The notes below the pieces were generated by a model. The model saw only the letters and a list, made by a program, of their open reading frames with translations. It was not told where the DNA came from and made no database searches. Shown in pieces: positions 8,057 through 14,218 of a DNA stretch of 14,218 nt. Position 1 is the first letter of the stretch. The number at the start of each line of letters is the position of its first letter. Origin of the DNA: Gemmatimonadota bacterium (lineage in GTDB: Bacteria; GCA-2686955). Where the stretch lies: contig NYZA01000044.1 in assembly GCA_002686955.1 (NCBI GenBank), positions 1 through 14,218 of the forward strand, in the 5' to 3' direction. The translations under genes were made by a program, and so were the position numbers.

Positions 8057-8255
8057 CACCGGTCAGCGAGACACCGGAGAGTAACCGTCGCGTTCAACCA
8101 GTCCCGTAGTCCGATGAACCCACTGGCATCGCCTGAAAACTGTTGCGCACATTCGACGGGACAATACGACTCGATACCTCATGGCGCCAACGCATAGACC
8201 CCGCCGATGCCGCGACGGTATTCCGTACTACCGAGAGCGTTGCCGGGCGATACGG

Positions 8256-9746
8256 CTATTCAGCCGCGCCTTGATCCGCGCTCCCGTCAGGCCACGAAGA
8301 CAGTCTCTCCGCTGCATCTCGGCAGCTCGGAGTCGCCGCCGCCGCGCGCGCTACATCGAAGACCAAGTCGTCTCCCAGGCGGGGTCCCATGATCTGCAAT
8401 CCGATCGGCAAGCCGCGCGCATGTCCAGCGGGAATCGAGATCGCGGGGAGGCCGGCGAGATTGGCCGCCACGGTGTAGGTGTCGGATAGATACATCGCGA
8501 GAGGATCTTGCAGACGCTCCCCCAGCTCGAAGGGCAAGGTCGGCGTCGTGGGCCCAACGAGAACATCTACCGCCGCAAAGGCACGGGCGAGCTCTTCCCC
8601 CATTCGGTGGCGCATTCCTGACGCCTGCCCGTAGAAGGCATCGTGATAACCAGCCGAGAGAGCAAAGGTCCCCAACATGATCCGTCGTTTGACTTCATCG
8701 CCAAAGCCGGCGGTTCGGGTGGCGCGGATCATCGCATCGGCGCTCGGCTCTCCCTCGATTCGCGCGCCGAACCGCACTCCGTCGAAACGTGACAGATTCG
8801 ATGAAGCCTCCGCGGCGGAGATCAGGTAGTACACCGGAATCGATGCATCGAGTAAAGGAATATCGAGCTCGATGATCTCGGCGCCGTCTCGTGCCAGCTC
8901 CCCCAAAACCGTCAGAATCAAGTTTTCGATCACAGGGTCGAGACCTGCTTGGAAGAACTCCCTCGGAACCCCAATCCGCGGTCCGCCATCCTCCATCCCC
9001 GGATCGTGTCTCCCGCCCCGCGCTTCTCCCTCCAAGCAGGTGGCATCCTTTTGATCGGGACCACTGATCGCTTCAAAAAGCATCTCGACGTCATCCACGT
9101 TTGTCGCTATCGGTCCAATCTGGTCCAGGCTCGATCCGAAGGCGACCAATCCGAAACGGCTCACCATTCCGTAGGTCGACTTGAAGCCGACCACGCCACA
9201 GAAGGCAGCGGGCTGCCGGATCGAGCCGCCGGTATCCGACCCGAGTGCGATCGGCACCATGCCGGCGGCTACCGCCGCTGCCGAGCCACCACTCGACCCC
9301 CCAGATGTTCGTTCCCGATCCCATGGATTCCGCGTCGGACCATGGCATGAGTGCTCCGTCGAAGAGCCCATCCCGAATTCGTCCAGATTCGTCTTTCCGA
9401 TGATGATGCACCCGGCCTCGCGGGCTCTGCGCACCGCCGTCGCGGTATATCGTGAGATGTGACCATCCAGGATCCGGCTTCCGCAGGAGGTCGGCAGCCC
9501 TTCGATGCAGATATTGTCTTTCACCGCAATCGGCACACCTGCCAGCGGCGGAACCGCGCGACCTGAATCTCGGCGCGAATCGATCTCCTCCGCCGCGCGA
9601 AGTGCCCCGGCCTCGTCTACGTGCACAAACGCCGAAATCGTACGATCCAGACGCGCTATCGTCTCGAGAGAGAGTTCCACGCACGAGCGAGCGCTCCGCT
9701 CACCGAGACGCACCGCGCGCGCCATCTCCCGCGCCGTCTCTCTCAT
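8256..9746 (-). CDS. gatA: Asp/Glu-tRNA amidotransferase subunit A
   Basis: Role: the amidase subunit of GatCAB; it releases ammonia from glutamine for transamidation of Glu-tRNA(Gln) and/or Asp-tRNA(Asn). Seen: 496 residues, near the usual 485. The amidase-signature triad is intact: Lys76 in AVKDN, cis-Ser151 in TSGGSSGGSAAAVAAG, and nucleophile Ser175 in GSDTGGSIRQPA. GFKSTYGMVSRFG and SSLDQIGP follow, as in true GatA. The ATG overlaps the gatC stop by four bases (ATGA), which points to translational coupling. The gene normally next in line, gatB, is absent: downstream is a gap of about 200 bases and the convergent O-antigen-ligase-like gene. A small inverted repeat, CGGCT/AGCCG (8253-8266), spans the stop codon but lacks a U-tract. 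Confidence 0.96.
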   Translation of the reverse strand: MRETAREMARAVRLGERSARSCVELSLETIARLDRTISAFVHVDEAGALRAAEEIDSRRDSGRAVPPLAGVPIAVKDNICIEGLPTSCGSRILDGHISRYTATAVRRAREAGCIIIGKTNLDEFGMGSSTEHSCHGPTRNPWDRERTSGGSSGGSAAAVAAGMVPIALGSDTGGSIRQPAAFCGVVGFKSTYGMVSRFGLVAFGSSLDQIGPIATNVDDVEMLFEAISGPDQKDATCLEGEARGGRHDPGMEDGGPRIGVPREFFQAGLDPVIENLILTVLGELARDGAEIIELDIPLLDASIPVYYLISAAEASSNLSRFDGVRFGARIEGEPSADAMIRATRTAGFGDEVKRRIMLGTFALSAGYHDAFYGQASGMRHRMGEELARAFAAVDVLVGPTTPTLPFELGERLQDPLAMYLSDTYTVAANLAGLPAISIPAGHARGLPIGLQIMGPRLGDDLVFDVARAAAATPSCRDAAERLSSWPDGSADQGAAE

Positions 9747-10036
9747 CGCCCTTGGATTGTAGGCGGCACCCTGAAATGGCCCCGCGCCGATGCCGGGGAA
9801 CCGAGAGTTCCGCTCTCATTCGGCAGGGCCGGATCGGGGTCATCTTCCCGCTCGACTCGACAGCCCCCCTCGGTCCCGATCTCGGGCTCTTCGTGCCCCG
9901 CTGACCAGGTGCCCAGGGTCTCGAAATGGGTCAGAATCTCGCGCAATTCGACCGCTAAGCCCCCCACTTGGTCGTCGTTGAGAGTGAGCCCAGCCAACCT
10001 CGCGACGTGACGCACGAGCGCTGGATCTACGTTCAT
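9743..10036 (-). CDS. gatC: Asp/Glu-tRNA amidotransferase subunit C
   Basis: Role: a small non-catalytic subunit that wraps around GatA and GatB and stabilises GatCAB. Seen: 97 residues, the usual size. The N-terminal helix VRHVARLAGLTLNDDQ and the helix ELREILTHFETL match GatC. The C-terminal part has an acidic stretch and ends with the family's FRVP signature before the stop. The ATG lies 6 bases after the stop of the pcrA-like helicase gene, and its own stop overlaps gatA. Known: pcrA, gatC, gatA and gatB lie in one neighbourhood in Firmicutes such as Bacillus, so the pcrA-gatC-gatA order looks ancestral. Confidence 0.92.
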   Translation of the reverse strand: MNVDPALVRHVARLAGLTLNDDQVGGLAVELREILTHFETLGTWSAGHEEPEIGTEGGCRVEREDDPDPALPNESGTLGSPASARGHFRVPPTIQGR

Positions 10037-10042
10037 TGTGGG

Positions 10043-12196
10043 CTACGACACCTTCTTGAGCTTCGCGTACCGCAGCAACAGTTTCTTCAGCCCGATCGTC
10101 TCGAACTGAATCTGTAGCTTGAGATCTTGCCCCAGCCCCTCGGTCTCGAGCACGGTTCCCTCACCCCATTCCGCGTGTTGCACGCGGTTTCCGATCTCGA
10201 AGCGCACCCACTCACCAGCTCCCGGAGGTGGAAGATCCCTCTTCTCCGCCGCGTCGAATATCTCGGTTTCGCGGCTGAAGGTCTGCAGATGTTCGCGCAG
10301 CTCGTCTGGGATCTCGGCGATGAATCTCGATGGCTCTCCCCGAAATCCGGTGCCGGCTCTCTTTCGATTCCGTGCGTGACAAATTGTGACGCTTTCGGAC
10401 GATCGGCTGATCGCCACGTGGAAGAGCCTGCGCTCCGCCTCGATCTCGTCGGGCTCGTCGGAACGCGGGAAGACGCCTTCTTCAGCTCCGGCCAAGATGA
10501 CATGCGGGAAGGCCAGACCCCGAGACACCGGCACCGTCATTAGATGGACGACATCGAGATTGGGATCGTATCGATCGGCGTCGACCCTTAGAGAGGTTTC
10601 GCGCAAGAATGCCTCGGTCGTTCCTGGGTTTCGGCGTTCACAGAATTCCCGCGCGAAGGCTTGGAGTTCTTTGACCCCCGCCTCCCTGGCGTCTCGATCC
10701 GCGACGTTCTGCTGGTGGATGTCTTCGATGTAGCGGGTTCGCTCAACCACCTGATCGAGCATCTCGGCCGCGTCGAACTCGCCCAACTTCGAGCTGAGAT
10801 CGTCGATCTGTTCGCAGAAATTGAGAATCTTCGTCTTGGAGTTCTTCGGCAGATCTTCGATCGCCTCGGCATCGCGAAGTGCCGCGAGAAAACCGAGCTC
10901 TTGGGCCTCGGCATGGGCCTCGACACGTCTGAGCGTGAGCTTTCCTATGCCTCTACGGGGAACATTGATGATTCGGCGAAGGGAGAGCAGATCGGCTCTG
11001 TTGGTGATCACCTTCAGGTAGGCGAGCAGGTCTTTCACCTCTTTGCGCTCTGAGAAACGTTCTCCGCCGAGCACACGATGAGGAACGACCAGCTTTCGCA
11101 ACAGATCGCGAATCGTGCGGAACTGCTCCACTGTTCGAGCCAGAATTACGACATCGGATCGTCGAATTCCGATGCTCTGTAGGTCGCGCAAGCTCTTTTC
11201 GATGTCGGTGGCTTCGGCTCGTTCGTTCCAGCTCTCGAGCACCCTGACCGCGGTACCCCCCTTTTTCGCCGCGGTGCGTAGTTTCGCGCGCCTGTTCTGG
11301 TTTTGGGCGATCACCTCATTGGCCGCCTCAACCACGGTCTTTGGCCCTCGGTAGCAACGGTTCAGCTCTATCTCGACCGCGCCCCCGTGCCGCTCCACGA
11401 ACTCGAGCATTCCCACCGGCTGGGTGGCCGTACCGTCGATGATCGATTGGTCCTCATTGCCGCAGACAAAGAGCGACCCCTTTGAGGAAAGCGCCTGGAC
11501 CAAACGACACTCCGCCGGGCTGAGGTCCTGGTAATCATCGACGATCAGGTGCTCGATCTTCTTCGATTCTTCTTCGAGCGCCCCTTCGACCGACTCGATC
11601 ACTTCGACCGCCTTGCATGCCAGATCTTGTCGGTCGAATGCGTCGCAATCGCGCAATCCCTCGTTGTAGTCGTGGAAGACGCGGGCCGCGGCCACCGCGA
11701 CGTCGTTCTGGGCGAGAAGCTCGATCCCCTTCTGGGTGAGCAAGTTCGCCTTTGCGGTCCAGATCAGATCGACCACCTCTTCGGCGCTGATCTCTTCCGA
11801 TGCACGTTCTTTCAGCAGCGCGGTTATCAGCTGCTTGGCATCCGCACGGTCGTGGATGACGTAGCGCTCCGAGCGGCCCAGATTCCGCGCGTGCCGACTC
11901 AGGATCTCAGACCCGAGTCGGCGCGGTGTCGTGACGATGAGAGTGGGTTGCGCACTTCCGGCGACCGCTTCGATACGCTCGCGCATCAAGCGGCCCGCCG
12001 CATGGTTCGCGACCAGCACCACGATCCGTTGTGGATCTCGATCGCCCTTGATCAGATGAGCTACGCGGTGTGCGGCGACCTCGCTCTTGCCCGTGCCGGG
12101 GCCCCCAACAATCGAGGCAACCGCGTGTTTGGAACGGACCGCTTGGGTCTGCGCCCGATCCAAACTGTTCGTTCCGCTCATCTGCGACGATCCCAT
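10043..12196 (-). CDS. PcrA/UvrD-like superfamily 1 DNA helicase, divergent motifs
   Basis: Role: a 3'-5' DNA translocase/helicase of the PcrA/UvrD/Rep group, expected in repair and in clearing proteins from DNA. Seen: 717 residues, close to PcrA. Walker A is GGPGTGKS (31-38) and motif Ia contains VANHAAGRLMRERI. Motif II is VDDYQD (219-224) in place of the usual DE. Motif III is GNEDQSI (246-252), lacking the following Y-x-W-R-G, and the YR of motif IV is at 282-283. The 2B-type NVPRRGIGKLTL is at 411-422. Motif V reads TVPVSRGLAF (554-563) where T-x-H-x-S-K-G-L-E-F is usual, and motif VI is ERRLFHVAISRS (588-599). The C-terminal tail GNRVQHAEWGEGTV (669-682) is the PcrA-type Tudor-like domain that binds RNA polymerase. 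Start: the ATG at 12196 has no clear ribosome site, and ATG 12181 is equally possible. The changes in motifs II, III and V suggest a divergent paralog; activity cannot be judged. Confidence 0.88.
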   Translation of the reverse strand: MGSSQMSGTNSLDRAQTQAVRSKHAVASIVGGPGTGKSEVAAHRVAHLIKGDRDPQRIVVLVANHAAGRLMRERIEAVAGSAQPTLIVTTPRRLGSEILSRHARNLGRSERYVIHDRADAKQLITALLKERASEEISAEEVVDLIWTAKANLLTQKGIELLAQNDVAVAAARVFHDYNEGLRDCDAFDRQDLACKAVEVIESVEGALEEESKKIEHLIVDDYQDLSPAECRLVQALSSKGSLFVCGNEDQSIIDGTATQPVGMLEFVERHGGAVEIELNRCYRGPKTVVEAANEVIAQNQNRRAKLRTAAKKGGTAVRVLESWNERAEATDIEKSLRDLQSIGIRRSDVVILARTVEQFRTIRDLLRKLVVPHRVLGGERFSERKEVKDLLAYLKVITNRADLLSLRRIINVPRRGIGKLTLRRVEAHAEAQELGFLAALRDAEAIEDLPKNSKTKILNFCEQIDDLSSKLGEFDAAEMLDQVVERTRYIEDIHQQNVADRDAREAGVKELQAFAREFCERRNPGTTEAFLRETSLRVDADRYDPNLDVVHLMTVPVSRGLAFPHVILAGAEEGVFPRSDEPDEIEAERRLFHVAISRSSESVTICHARNRKRAGTGFRGEPSRFIAEIPDELREHLQTFSRETEIFDAAEKRDLPPPGAGEWVRFEIGNRVQHAEWGEGTVLETEGLGQDLKLQIQFETIGLKKLLLRYAKLKKVS

Positions 12197-12208
12197 TGGT
12201 TCGCGATG

Positions 12209-12248
12209 GTCGAGTCGCCTTGATTGCGCTGCTTATCTTCGACTCGAC
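12209..12248 (-). promoter_or_regulatory. 9-bp inverted repeat in the helicase leader
   Basis: Perfect 9-base arms GTCGAGTCG and CGACTCGAC (12209-12217 and 12240-12248) flank a 22-base loop. The repeat ends 12 bases before the helicase ATG at 12196. In RNA it could form a hairpin just upstream of the start; as DNA it could be an operator. No U-tract follows, so a terminator is unlikely. Confidence 0.35.
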
Positions 12249-12292
12249 GGGCGTGAGGAGTAGAAGCGTCGCGGCACGCTCATGCGAACACA

Positions 12293-12321
12293 ACCGTAGC
12301 GAAGGGCGCGCGATCAGTCAA
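12293..12321 (-). promoter_or_regulatory. Candidate sigma-70 promoter for pcrA-gatC-gatA
   Basis: On the minus strand TTGACT (12316-12321, 5/6 to TTGACA) and TACGGT (12293-12298, 3/6 to TATAAT) are separated by exactly 17 bases. This leaves a leader of roughly 90 bases before the helicase ATG, containing the inverted repeat at 12209-12248. The -35 box is good and the -10 box is weak. It lies in the 150-base gap after the sigma-factor gene. Confidence 0.4.
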
Positions 12322-12346
12322 CGGGGAGCTTCGGGAATCTGCTTCG

Positions 12347-13171
12347 CTACACGTAGCTCCGCAGAGCTCGCGAAGTGTCGGATTGGCGGAGCCGCGCGAG
12401 TCCCGCATTGCGAATCTGTCGGATGTACTCCTTCGTGACCCCGAGGGCATCCCCGATCTCCGCCAACGTGCGCGGCCGGGCTCCACCCAGGCCGTAGTAG
12501 AGTCGCAGCACGGTCGACTGGCGATCGGAAAGACCGCCGAGGGCGCGCGCGACGTCGCCACGAAGCTTCTCTCGCGCGATCTGTTCCAACGGATCTTCGA
12601 CCCTCTCGTCAGCAACGGTTTCGGCGACGGTTCTTCCTTCTCCCTGTGCCCCACCCCCACGCGGCCCCGAGAGAGGCACCATCCTGTATTGGGACTCAGG
12701 GAATTCCTCGTCGGCCCGTTGGCTCGGCGGCTCGCCGCCGCATCGCTCGCGTTGCTCCTTGATCGCCTTCCGCAGCCGGTTTTGTCGATACACCGGGATC
12801 CGGATGGTCGAGCGCTGGTCCATCACGGCCTTGCGTATTGCCTGCCTGATCCAATAGAAGGCATACGAAGCGAAGCTGTTCCCCCGATCCGCGTCGAAAC
12901 GCCGCGCCCCTTCGATCAAGCCGATGTTCCCCTCGTTGACCAGGTCGGCCAAGAGAACGCCCATCCTCTGATAGCGTCGCGCCACGAAGATCACCAGGCG
13001 CAGATTCCTCTGAACCAACTCTTCCAAGGCACCAGGCTTGCCATCACGCACATCGTAGAGCAGCCGGCGCTCCTCCTCGGAATTGAGAAGATCGTAACGC
13101 TCCACATCGCGGCGATAGAGCTGCAGGCTATCCTGCTCGAAGCCAATTGGGCGGGTGGCGGTTGCCGGCAT
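12347..13171 (-). CDS. RNA polymerase sigma factor, sigma-70 family, shortened region 3
   Basis: Role: directs RNA polymerase to promoters. Seen: 274 residues. Region 1.2 is about 11-45 (DSLQLYRRDVERYDLLNSEE). Region 2 is about 46-118, with DLVNEGNIGLIEGARRFD (76-93) for core binding and NSFASYAFYWIRQAI (98-112) for -10 recognition and melting. IRIPVYRQNRLRKA (123-136) is region 3.0. Instead of a full region 3 there is a glycine/acid-rich linker (about 142-195, with GPRGGGAQGEGR). Region 4 is about 195-262, with the helix-turn-helix TLAEIGDALGVTKEYIRQIR (235-254) for -35 recognition. The ATG has a strong GGGAGGT six to seven bases upstream. No region 1.1 is present. This fits a group 2/3-type alternative sigma, smaller than the housekeeping RpoD. 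It is preceded by a repeat-rich region and by a sigma-54 activator gene on the same strand. Its regulon is unknown. Confidence 0.9.
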   Translation of the reverse strand: MPATATRPIGFEQDSLQLYRRDVERYDLLNSEEERRLLYDVRDGKPGALEELVQRNLRLVIFVARRYQRMGVLLADLVNEGNIGLIEGARRFDADRGNSFASYAFYWIRQAIRKAVMDQRSTIRIPVYRQNRLRKAIKEQRERCGGEPPSQRADEEFPESQYRMVPLSGPRGGGAQGEGRTVAETVADERVEDPLEQIAREKLRGDVARALGGLSDRQSTVLRLYYGLGGARPRTLAEIGDALGVTKEYIRQIRNAGLARLRQSDTSRALRSYV

Positions 13172-13176
13172 GGGTG

Positions 13177-13183
13177 ACCTCCC
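13177..13183 (-). promoter_or_regulatory. Strong ribosome binding site of the sigma factor
   Basis: GGGAGGT on the minus strand, about 5 bases before the ATG at 13171, is the best Shine-Dalgarno match in the window and fixes this start. Most other genes here have weak sites, so this factor may be translated efficiently when transcribed. Confidence 0.75.
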
Positions 13184-13232
13184 GGGACGGGGCGAGCGTG
13201 GTGCGTTTGGAGCGGGAAGATTAAAAAAGGAG

Positions 13233-13267
13233 CAACAATTGGACCAAACTGCTCAACAATTGAGCAG
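13233..13267 (-). promoter_or_regulatory. Direct and inverted repeats upstream of the sigma factor
   Basis: Two exact copies of CAACAATTG (13233-13241 and 13254-13262) start 21 bases apart, two helical turns, placing them on the same DNA face. The second is nested in a perfect inverted repeat, CTGCTCA-5 bases-TGAGCAG (13249-13267). Between this block and the sigma gene there is an A/T-rich stretch (13221-13228). The layout suggests a regulator-binding region for the sigma gene. The bound protein is unknown, and no clean promoter boxes could be assigned. Confidence 0.45.
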
Positions 13268-13354
13268 CCCGATGGGGGCCTTTTCCCCACAACAGGTTCG
13301 CCGTCGGTGTTTGCCCGGATCCGGCTGAGTCGAATGCCGCGGATCGTCCAATAA

Positions 13355-13383
13355 CTCGACACCTTGAGGATGGGTGCGTCGAG
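13355..13383 (-). terminator. Candidate terminator after the sigma-54 activator
   Basis: On the minus strand CTCGAC and GTCGAG arms (13378-13383 and 13355-13360) are extended by ACC/GGT across a two-base bulge, with a loop of about nine bases. TTATTGG follows, a weak U-rich tail. It begins 12 bases after the activator stop, which suits a terminator between the activator and sigma genes. Confidence 0.35.
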
Positions 13384-13394
13384 ATTCTAGACGT

Positions 13395-14218
13395 CTAACC
13401 CCGGGTGGTCGCTTTTCCGCGCGGGCGGGACTTCCGGAGCTTCTGGTAGAGCGTGTCGCGACTGATCCCCAAGATTCTGGCGGCTTCGGTCTTGTTTCCG
13501 CCGGCGTATTCCAGTGTTTGTACCGCTGCGAGATGCTCGATCTCGCTCATCGCGAGCGGGATCGGCAGGCGCGGTGCCGCTGTTGATGTCGACTCCGACC
13601 GGGGATGACCGTCGAGAATCTCGACGGGAAGGTCCTCTCGAACCAGGGTACGTCCCGAACCGAAGATGACCGCTCGCTCGATCGCGTTCTCCAGCTCCCT
13701 GACATTCCCCGGCCACGGGTGGGTCATCAAGACACGCATCGCCGCGGGAGAAAGCGCCCGCGTGTCCCGACGATGGCGTTCGCCAAAAACTCGAAGAAAA
13801 TGATCGGCCAAGAGGGGGATGTCTTCGATTCGGTCTCGCAGCGGCGGCAGCGGAATCGGTGCCACATTGAGGCGATAGAAGAGATCTTCTCGAAGCTTGC
13901 CCTCCCCTACCGCCTGAAGTGGTTCTCGGTTCGTCGCCGCGATCACGCGCACGTCGGCGATCAAGGTCCTCTGACCGCCGACTCTCTCGAACTCGCCTTC
14001 CTGCAGCACGCGCAAGAGCTTGGTCTGCAACAAGGGAGCCATCTCCGTCACCTCGTCGAGCAGGAGTGTTCCTCCCTTGGCCCGCTCGAAGATCCCGATG
14101 CTCCTAGCAACGGCACCCGTAAACGCACCTCGCTCATGTCCGAAAATCGCCGATTCGAGCAAACCGTCGGGCAGCGCCGCGCAGTTCACGCGCAGAAAGG
14201 GACGGCGCGCGCGCGACG
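13395..14218 (-). CDS. Sigma-54-dependent transcriptional activator, partial (C-terminal part)
   Basis: Role: an AAA+ enhancer-binding protein that remodels sigma-54 RNA polymerase to open promoters. Seen: the frame is open to the window edge, so the sensory domain and Walker A are outside. The visible part begins with [12 protein letters not shown], a typical mid-AAA+ segment. GAFTGA, the sigma-54 contact loop, lies at 14112-14129. Walker [10 protein letters not shown] lies near 14050-14075. The run [21 protein letters not shown] includes the arginine-finger region, and [12 protein letters not shown] is the sensor II region. A Fis-type helix-turn-helix near the end (about 13431-13499, [20 protein letters not shown]) binds the enhancer. 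The GTG at 14189 is internal, not the start. Its stop overlaps the 10-base palindrome TAGACGTCTA. Its presence implies sigma-54 elsewhere in the genome. The signal cannot be inferred without the N-terminus. Confidence 0.93.
   Translation of the reverse strand, partial: SRARRPFLRVNCAALPDGLLESAIFGHERGAFTGAVARSIGIFERAKGGTLLLDEVTEMAPLLQTKLLRVLQEGEFERVGGQRTLIADVRVIAATNREPLQAVGEGKLREDLFYRLNVAPIPLPPLRDRIEDIPLLADHFLRVFGERHRRDTRALSPAAMRVLMTHPWPGNVRELENAIERAVIFGSGRTLVREDLPVEILDGHPRSESTSTAAPRLPIPLAMSEIEHLAAVQTLEYAGGNKTEAARILGISRDTLYQKLRKSRPRGKATTRG

Noticed and set aside
8057-8255. Possible gene or terminators in the convergent gap
   Set aside because: Only short frames and weak 5-base-arm hairpins without U-tracts; nothing supportable.
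12383-13177. 264-codon plus-strand frame opposite the sigma factor
   Set aside because: Mirrors the sigma gene almost exactly; the minus-strand product has all the expected sigma regions.
13249-13267. Palindrome read as a terminator of the sigma-54 activator
   Set aside because: It lies over 100 bases after the stop and no U-tract directly follows; a regulatory site fits better.

Overview
The window is protein-dense, GC-rich bacterial DNA with no rRNA, tRNA, CRISPR array or insertion sequence that I can see. A sigma-70-family factor, a sigma-54 enhancer-binding protein (GAFTGA motif), a PcrA/UvrD helicase and gatC-gatA mark the host as bacterial. An O-antigen-ligase-type membrane protein and NapG/NapH-like iron-sulfur proteins fit a Gram-negative-type envelope. 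I cannot name the phylum from this sequence.

Layout. (1) 85-2831, minus strand: a tight three-gene redox operon. It encodes a geranylgeranyl-reductase-family flavoprotein, a small two-cluster ferredoxin with a twin-arginine N-terminus, and a membrane polyferredoxin that reads as a NapH-NapG fusion with six 4Fe-4S motifs. (2) 2992-6438, plus strand: gatE and gatD, the two subunits of the Glu-tRNA(Gln) amidotransferase regarded as typical of archaea, followed by a candidate terminator. (3) 6641-8056, plus strand: an O-antigen ligase/polymerase-like membrane protein. (4) 8256-12196, minus strand: a pcrA-like helicase, gatC and gatA, read in the order pcrA-gatC-gatA with nearly no spacing. No gatB follows gatA. 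(5) 12347-14218, minus strand: a small sigma-70-family factor preceded by a repeat-rich upstream region, and the C-terminal part of a sigma-54 activator that runs off the window.

The central point is that archaeal-type GatDE and bacterial-type GatCA lie 1.8 kb apart in a genome that otherwise looks bacterial. GatDE would form Gln-tRNA(Gln) from Glu-tRNA(Gln): GatD releases ammonia from an amide donor and GatE binds and activates the mischarged tRNA. GatCA needs a GatB-type partner, which is not in the window. The arrangement could mean an archaeal-style division of labour (GatDE for Gln, GatCAB for Asn), or that gatB has been lost.

The redox operon is a second point of interest. It may be an electron route from the quinone pool or a periplasmic ferredoxin to a prenyl-reducing or other FAD enzyme. 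No nitrate reductase catalytic subunit is present here.
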